From: Inia geoffrensis
Lineage: Eukaryota > Chordata > Mammalia > Artiodactyla > Iniidae
Assembly: GCA_036417435.1 (NCBI GenBank)
Contig: CM070907.1
Location: 60,000,001-60,064,000, forward strand
DNA length: 64,000 bases
Direction of reading: 5' to 3'
Shown here: in pieces, positions 59,945 through 64,000 of the stretch
How the letters are laid out: each line of letters starts with the position of its first letter
Position numbering within the stretch: the first letter of the stretch is position 1
Translations under genes and position numbers: made by a program
The notes under the pieces: model-generated
Databases searched by the model: none
What the model was told of the DNA's origin: nothing
Seen by the model: the letters and a program-made list of their open reading frames with translations, nothing else

Positions 59945-61178
59945 TTTATAAGCTCATTGACTCTGAGAACTCAGTAACAGCAACAAAAATAACCTGTTTT
60001 TTTAAATGGGAAAAAGACCTGAATAAACATTTTTCCAAAGAAGATATATAAATGTTCAACAGGTGTGTGAAGAGATGCTCAAAAGGACTAATTTTAGGGA
60101 AATGCAAATCAAAACCGCGATGAGATATCATCTCACACCTATTAGGACGGCTGTTATCCAAAAACCAAAGAACAACAAGTGTTGCCAAAGATATGGAAAA
60201 AAAGAGAACACTTTTACACTATCGGTGGGAATATAAATTGGTGCAGGCACCATGGAAATCAATATGAAGTTTCCTCAGAAAATTGAAACAGAATTACCAT
60301 TTGATCCAGAAATCCCACTTCTGGGTATATATCCAAAGGATCTAAAACCTGGGTGTAAAAGAGATATCTGATTTCAAGTGTATCCCATACCTTCACACCT
60401 ATTCCATATCTTATTTATTGGGATAATAGAAAAGAGTCTAATTTATTAAATTGGGATTGATATACCTCCCTCCCTAATCCTCATCTGGAAGTAATAATAA
60501 ATAAAATACATAATAAGAAGTCATTTAATTTGAAGGAATAATAGAAGAATGGGTTTACATAACATTCCCAGAATAATGCAAACCACAATGAATGCTGACT
60601 TTTCTTTAATATGCCAGCTCTTATATTTAATTTGAAGCTTTTTAATGTCAGCAAAAGGCATATGGAATTTTCAACTCAAATACATCTTGCTGAATTTCTT
60701 TAGTCAACAGAATTTAGCAAAATATAGGTCATTTCAGTTGGCGGGGGAAACCTAGGCATTGATCATTTACTCACTCTGCACTTATTTGATAAGCTATTCA
60801 GATCTAATTGTGATAACAACTGACCATTTGCAATGTAAATGCATAGAGATCTAACTGGAATTTAACTGTAACCAAAAAATAAGAGCTAAATAATTTTACT
60901 TTAAAAAAAGAGAGAGATTTGTATCCCCGTGTTTATTGCAGTATTATTCACAATAACCAAGTTATGGAAACAATCTAAATGTCTATCAATGGCCAAATGG
61001 ATAAAGAAAGTGTGGTATATACATGCAGTAGAATATAATTCCTCCTTAAAACAGAAGGAAAGCCTGCCGTTTAAAACAACGTGGTATGCCACGGACCTAG
61101 AAGACATTATGCTAAATGAAATAAGCCAGACACAGAAAGACAAATACTGCATGATCTCACTTATATGTAGAATCTAAA
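59945..61178 (+). mobile_element. Old L1 3' end, split by an insertion
   Basis: 59945-60370 carries the ORF2 C-terminal end ('gaaatgcaaatcaaaaccgc', 'cccacttctgggtatatatc'). It resumes at 60906 ('tttattgcagtattattcac') and ends with 'gctaaatgaaataagccaga' and 'catgatctcacttatatg'. The two parts are contiguous in L1 order, so 60371-60905 is an insert. The frame 60929-61177 is a relic of the ORF2 C-terminus. Confidence 0.85.
60371..60905 (+). mobile_element. Non-L1 insert with target-site duplication (possible retrocopy)
   Basis: 535 bp of unrecognised sequence splits an old L1. Flanks are aaaagagatatctg (60357-60370) and aaaagagagagatttg (60906-60921), a diverged duplication of the L1 target. 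The insert ends 'ttttactttaaaaaaa', an A-rich tail. These are the marks of L1-driven insertion of some RNA, for instance a 3' UTR fragment. I cannot name the source. No open frame of note. Confidence 0.55.
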
Positions 61179-61190
61179 ATAGTTCCTTTA

Positions 61191-61309
61191 GGCACCTCCC
61201 TGGTGGTAGAGAGGTTAAGACGCCATGCTCCCACTGCAGGGGGTGAGGTTTCGATCCCTGGTCGGGGATCTAAGATCCCGCATGTTGTGCGGTGTGGCCA
61301 AAAAAAACC
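61191..61309 (+). mobile_element. tRNA-derived SINE (short cetartiodactyl type)
   Basis: 'cctccctggtggtagagagg', 'ccactgcagggggtgaggtt', B-box-like 'ggtttcgatccc', 'ggtcggggatctaagatccc' and an A-rich tail. A tRNA-type SINE related to but distinct from the CHR copies above. Flanking direct repeat agttcc(t/c)t at 61181 and 61310. Confidence 0.88.
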
Positions 61310-61319
61310 AGTTCCCTCA

Positions 61320-61900
61320 ATCTTAATTGCAGTGCCTAAACATTTTTATCACAAGCAATGTTACTTAGCAATATCACTGACATTCTACCCTTATCAAATT
61401 ACCAGGAACAGAAATAGAAATTTGAAGACCAAATTCTCCTTACTCACCATGTGAAGTTGCCATTTTTGTAAGTTGAGTGGTCAAATATTAGAAAATTTAT
61501 ATGATTCAATCTAATATTGTGTGTTTAATGAACCCATGGCTATCAAATCTGATTAAACTGAATTGAACTCACAGGTTCAAGGCTGGGATAGTTAGATATC
61601 AAACAAACAACGTGAATCTAGGAAACAGAATAGGATACAAATGTTGACTTTACTGGAGAGGGGGCAAGGAAGATCAAGCCTAAGGATGGTATCTCAACGA
61701 GCAGAGTGAACTTGTCATACACCAAAGATATGTGGAGGAAATACGTCAAAATAGAGGACAGGTATCACATTCAGAAAATCAATAAATAAATATCAAATAC
61801 TTACTGCTGTGGAAGGTCCCATTTCAGTTCAGGTAACTTACACGAAATTGCTTAAACAGTCTCAAGATACTGAGTATGGTAAGAGCTAGAAATAGACATG
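61320..61900. other. Unrecognised DNA
   Basis: No repeat or gene recognised. Confidence 0.35.
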
Positions 61901-61904
61901 TGTA

Positions 61905-62330
61905 AGGCATGTTCCCTCACCTCTATCAACCAATGTGCTCTCACTTACTGAGCTTCTATTATCTGCCAGACATTATGTCTGTAGTTAAGGAGAAAAAGAT
62001 AAATGAGAAATGGTCTCTGTACACAAGGTATTTATGAACATGTGGAAACAGACTTAAAAATTATAATTTAATATACAAGGCTGAGAGTGGCAGAGATGAC
62101 GTTGAAGAGGCAAAAAGGGACAAAATAACAGAGAGCTTTGTAAATCATGCTAAGGAACTGATGGAAAGCCCTTGAAGGTTTTCATCAGGGCAGTGATATT
62201 AGAAATATAATACTTGCTGCTGTGTGCAAGATGGTACAAGAGAAGTGAGGATGGAGATAGAAACATAAGTCTTCAGTGAGAGGAAGAGGATCTGAATTAA
62301 AGCAAGGGCAGAAGAATGAATACTTTTTTT
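61905..62330 (+). repeat. Fragment of the ancient dispersed repeat
   Basis: 'tattatctgccagacattat', 'gctttgtaaatcatgctaag' and 'aaggttttcatcagggcagt' match the family at 27990-29330. Confidence 0.55.
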
Positions 62331-62835
62331 ACTTCAGTCTCTGCTCACAGAGATATCCAAATCAATCCACCCCCACCTCCAATCACTCACTATAAACAAG
62401 CATCACTGCCTTAGCCCTCCCCATGCCGCCCCCATCTCTACTTCCCTGTCAATGGTGAAGTCCCATCACATGATTCATTTAGGTAGACTTTTTGCCCAGT
62501 GCCGGGTAAACCGTAGATACCCAAGAAATTTGTTTTTGCTTGACTGCATGAATCAAGAAAGCTGCTACAGAGTGGACACATGCTTTGCCTCCTGTTTTGT
62601 TGGCTTCCTCCTAACTTGGATCAAGTCTATGGCCTTAAAAAGAAGGGACTTGGGCTCAGAAACACTGAGGAGCATCTGTGCTCTGCGTACACAGCACGGT
62701 TTTGAAATCTCCTGTCCCTGCTTCAAGAGGCTGACAGCAGCCAGAACCAACTCTTTGGTTGGTTAAAGGCTAACGAAAAAAGAAACCAAACAACCTATAA
62801 CTTCCTTTCAGAATATTCACAGTGTTCAGAGCAAA
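62331..62835. other. Mostly unrecognised; L2-like tail near 62490
   Basis: 'tgcccagtgccgggtaaacc' to 'gactgcatgaatcaa' (62492-62556) resembles an L2 end. The longest frame (62452-62766, 104 codons) begins inside this L2-like tail and shows no protein family, so I do not call it a gene. Confidence 0.4.
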
Positions 62836-62839
62836 ATTC

Positions 62840-63290
62840 ATTGCTCAGAAATCCTTTCATTATTCTGTTATTTAAGTACCTACTATGTACCAGATACTGT
62901 AAGGCCAAAAAACAAAAAAAAAATAATCAAGGTCCTACCTTACATGAGCTCATATTTTAATAAGTAAGAAGGATATGATAAATAGATGATGATGATAGAT
63001 AGATATCGATAGATAGGCTAGATAGATGAGGAAGAAAGAGAGAGAGAGGGAATGAGAGAGAAATTGGTCAACAAAGCAGGTTCTAAAACAGGGATAAAAA
63101 GAATTTTGTCAGAGTAGAGGGAGGGCTTAGATCATCACCCTCTTCCTGGGGCACAAGGATGGCCTTCGTGGAAGAGGGGCTGTCAGAGCCGGGTATTCGA
63201 AGATGAAGAGGAGTGTAACAGAGAAGAGAATGGGAGGAAATCCCAAATTTGTCCACTAGAAGGCCATGTAGCATAAAAATATACAAGAAC
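62840..63290 (+). repeat. Fragment of the ancient dispersed repeat with a GATA microsatellite
   Basis: 'aagtacctactatgtaccag', 'atactgtaaggcc' and 'catgagctcatattttaata' match the family start. A GATA/GATG simple repeat lies at 62979-63030, followed by a GA-rich stretch to 63062. Confidence 0.5.
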
Positions 63291-64000
63291 ACACAATTGG
63301 AATTAAGGAAACTGCAGGCCAGATTGTGTAAAATGATGTATTAACCAAGGCGATGCCCTCCTGCCCCCAAATCCAGAGGCCTACCCATGTGCTTTTATGA
63401 GGAAGAGATCAGTTTGGATGTGCACCTTTCATTTATAATCAGCCAGTATCTAAACTGTGAAGTACAATGGCCTTTGTCTTGAGTGTTCCTGTATTTTCAT
63501 CCCATTTCTGGATATTCATACTATTTATTGGCTACTCATAGTTCCCAAGAGAGAAGAAGAAAAAAAGTTTTACCCTCTCTATGAACGGTGACTGAGAAAC
63601 ACGACATCTTTTTCAGAGAAAATAAAGTCTGTTGTTCTAGGTGAAGAGTGCATTCAATGAGGAGGTAACACGGAAGTTTTCATCATAAACTCAAGAAAAA
63701 CCTTTTGTTTTCCTTGCATGCCATGGTCAACATTTCTTGATCCCTCAGGTAGAAGTTGTAATAAAATCCATGGCACAAACTTGGCAAACACAGCAAAGCC
63801 CCTAGTGTGTGGGCAGTTCGGGATCTGCAACATAAGCCTCCAAATAGGTCTTTAAGTCAAGCCACAGATGGTATGACAGCTACAGCGCCGTCAACTGACC
63901 GGCTTTGTGCCCAATGTAAAATGTAAATAACCGTCTCTGTGATGACCAGAGTCCTTCTTTGGAATTCAAATATACTGTGGCCCACTTAGCAACATGATCA
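63291..64000. other. Unrecognised single-copy-like DNA
   Basis: No repeat recognised over the last 700 bases and no open frame of note. Balanced composition from about 63640 on; may include conserved non-coding sequence. Confidence 0.35.

Noticed and set aside
62452..62766. 104-codon frame, considered as a small gene
   Set aside because: It starts inside an L2-like tail, has no recognisable domain, no promoter or splice context, and an overlapping minus frame.

Overview
This window is mammalian nuclear DNA, most likely from a cetacean. The main evidence is five copies of the tRNA-derived CHR-type SINE (head reading CTTCCCTGGTGGCGCAGTGG, with Pol III A and B boxes), plus one shorter tRNA-type SINE. 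This SINE type is abundant in whales and shared with hippos and partly with ruminants. Cetartiodactyl L1 3' ends and a mariner hairpin MITE agree. A hippopotamid cannot be excluded from sequence alone. I found no host protein-coding gene, exon, tRNA gene or other functional RNA gene. The only convincing protein-coding sequences are the ORFs of LINE-1 retrotransposons. The window looks like intergenic or intronic DNA dominated by transposable elements.

Region by region: 1-11.3 kb holds old debris (L2, MIR, antisense L1, MaLR-type LTRs with a non-coding internal part) between unrecognised single-copy stretches. 11.3-20.2 kb is one ancient sense-strand L1M with decayed ORF1 and ORF2, interrupted by three SINEs and one recent 5'-truncated L1. 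20.2-35.7 kb is again mixed MIR, L2, L1M and LTR debris with three more SINEs and a near-perfect 80-bp mariner hairpin at 32.2 kb. 35.9-58.7 kb is a nest of insertions inside one ancient L1M/HAL1-like element. Into this host went a full-length young L1 (element A, 36670-45001), a MaLR LTR (about 46.0-46.5 kb), and a three-layer stack: truncated L1 D, containing L1 C, containing L1 B. 58.7-64 kb is old debris, including a 0.5-kb non-L1 insert with target-site duplications inside an old L1.

The most notable object is L1 element A, about 8.3 kb and flanked by a 13-bp target-site duplication. ORF1 is intact (301 codons). ORF2 is broken only by an apparent one-base deletion near 41465, between the endonuclease and the rest. 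Its 3.2-kb 5' UTR is CpG-rich, starts with a YY1-like site, and carries two separate tandem arrays: five exact-period 38-bp GC-rich units, and about four units of 270-298 bp. A related older element in the same window (B) lacks both expansions and has lost most matching CpGs. B and C appear to have been fused into a chimeric ORF2. I see no evidence for an undescribed multi-gene system; the L1 5' UTR architecture, the B/C chimera and the orphan insert are the best candidates for follow-up.
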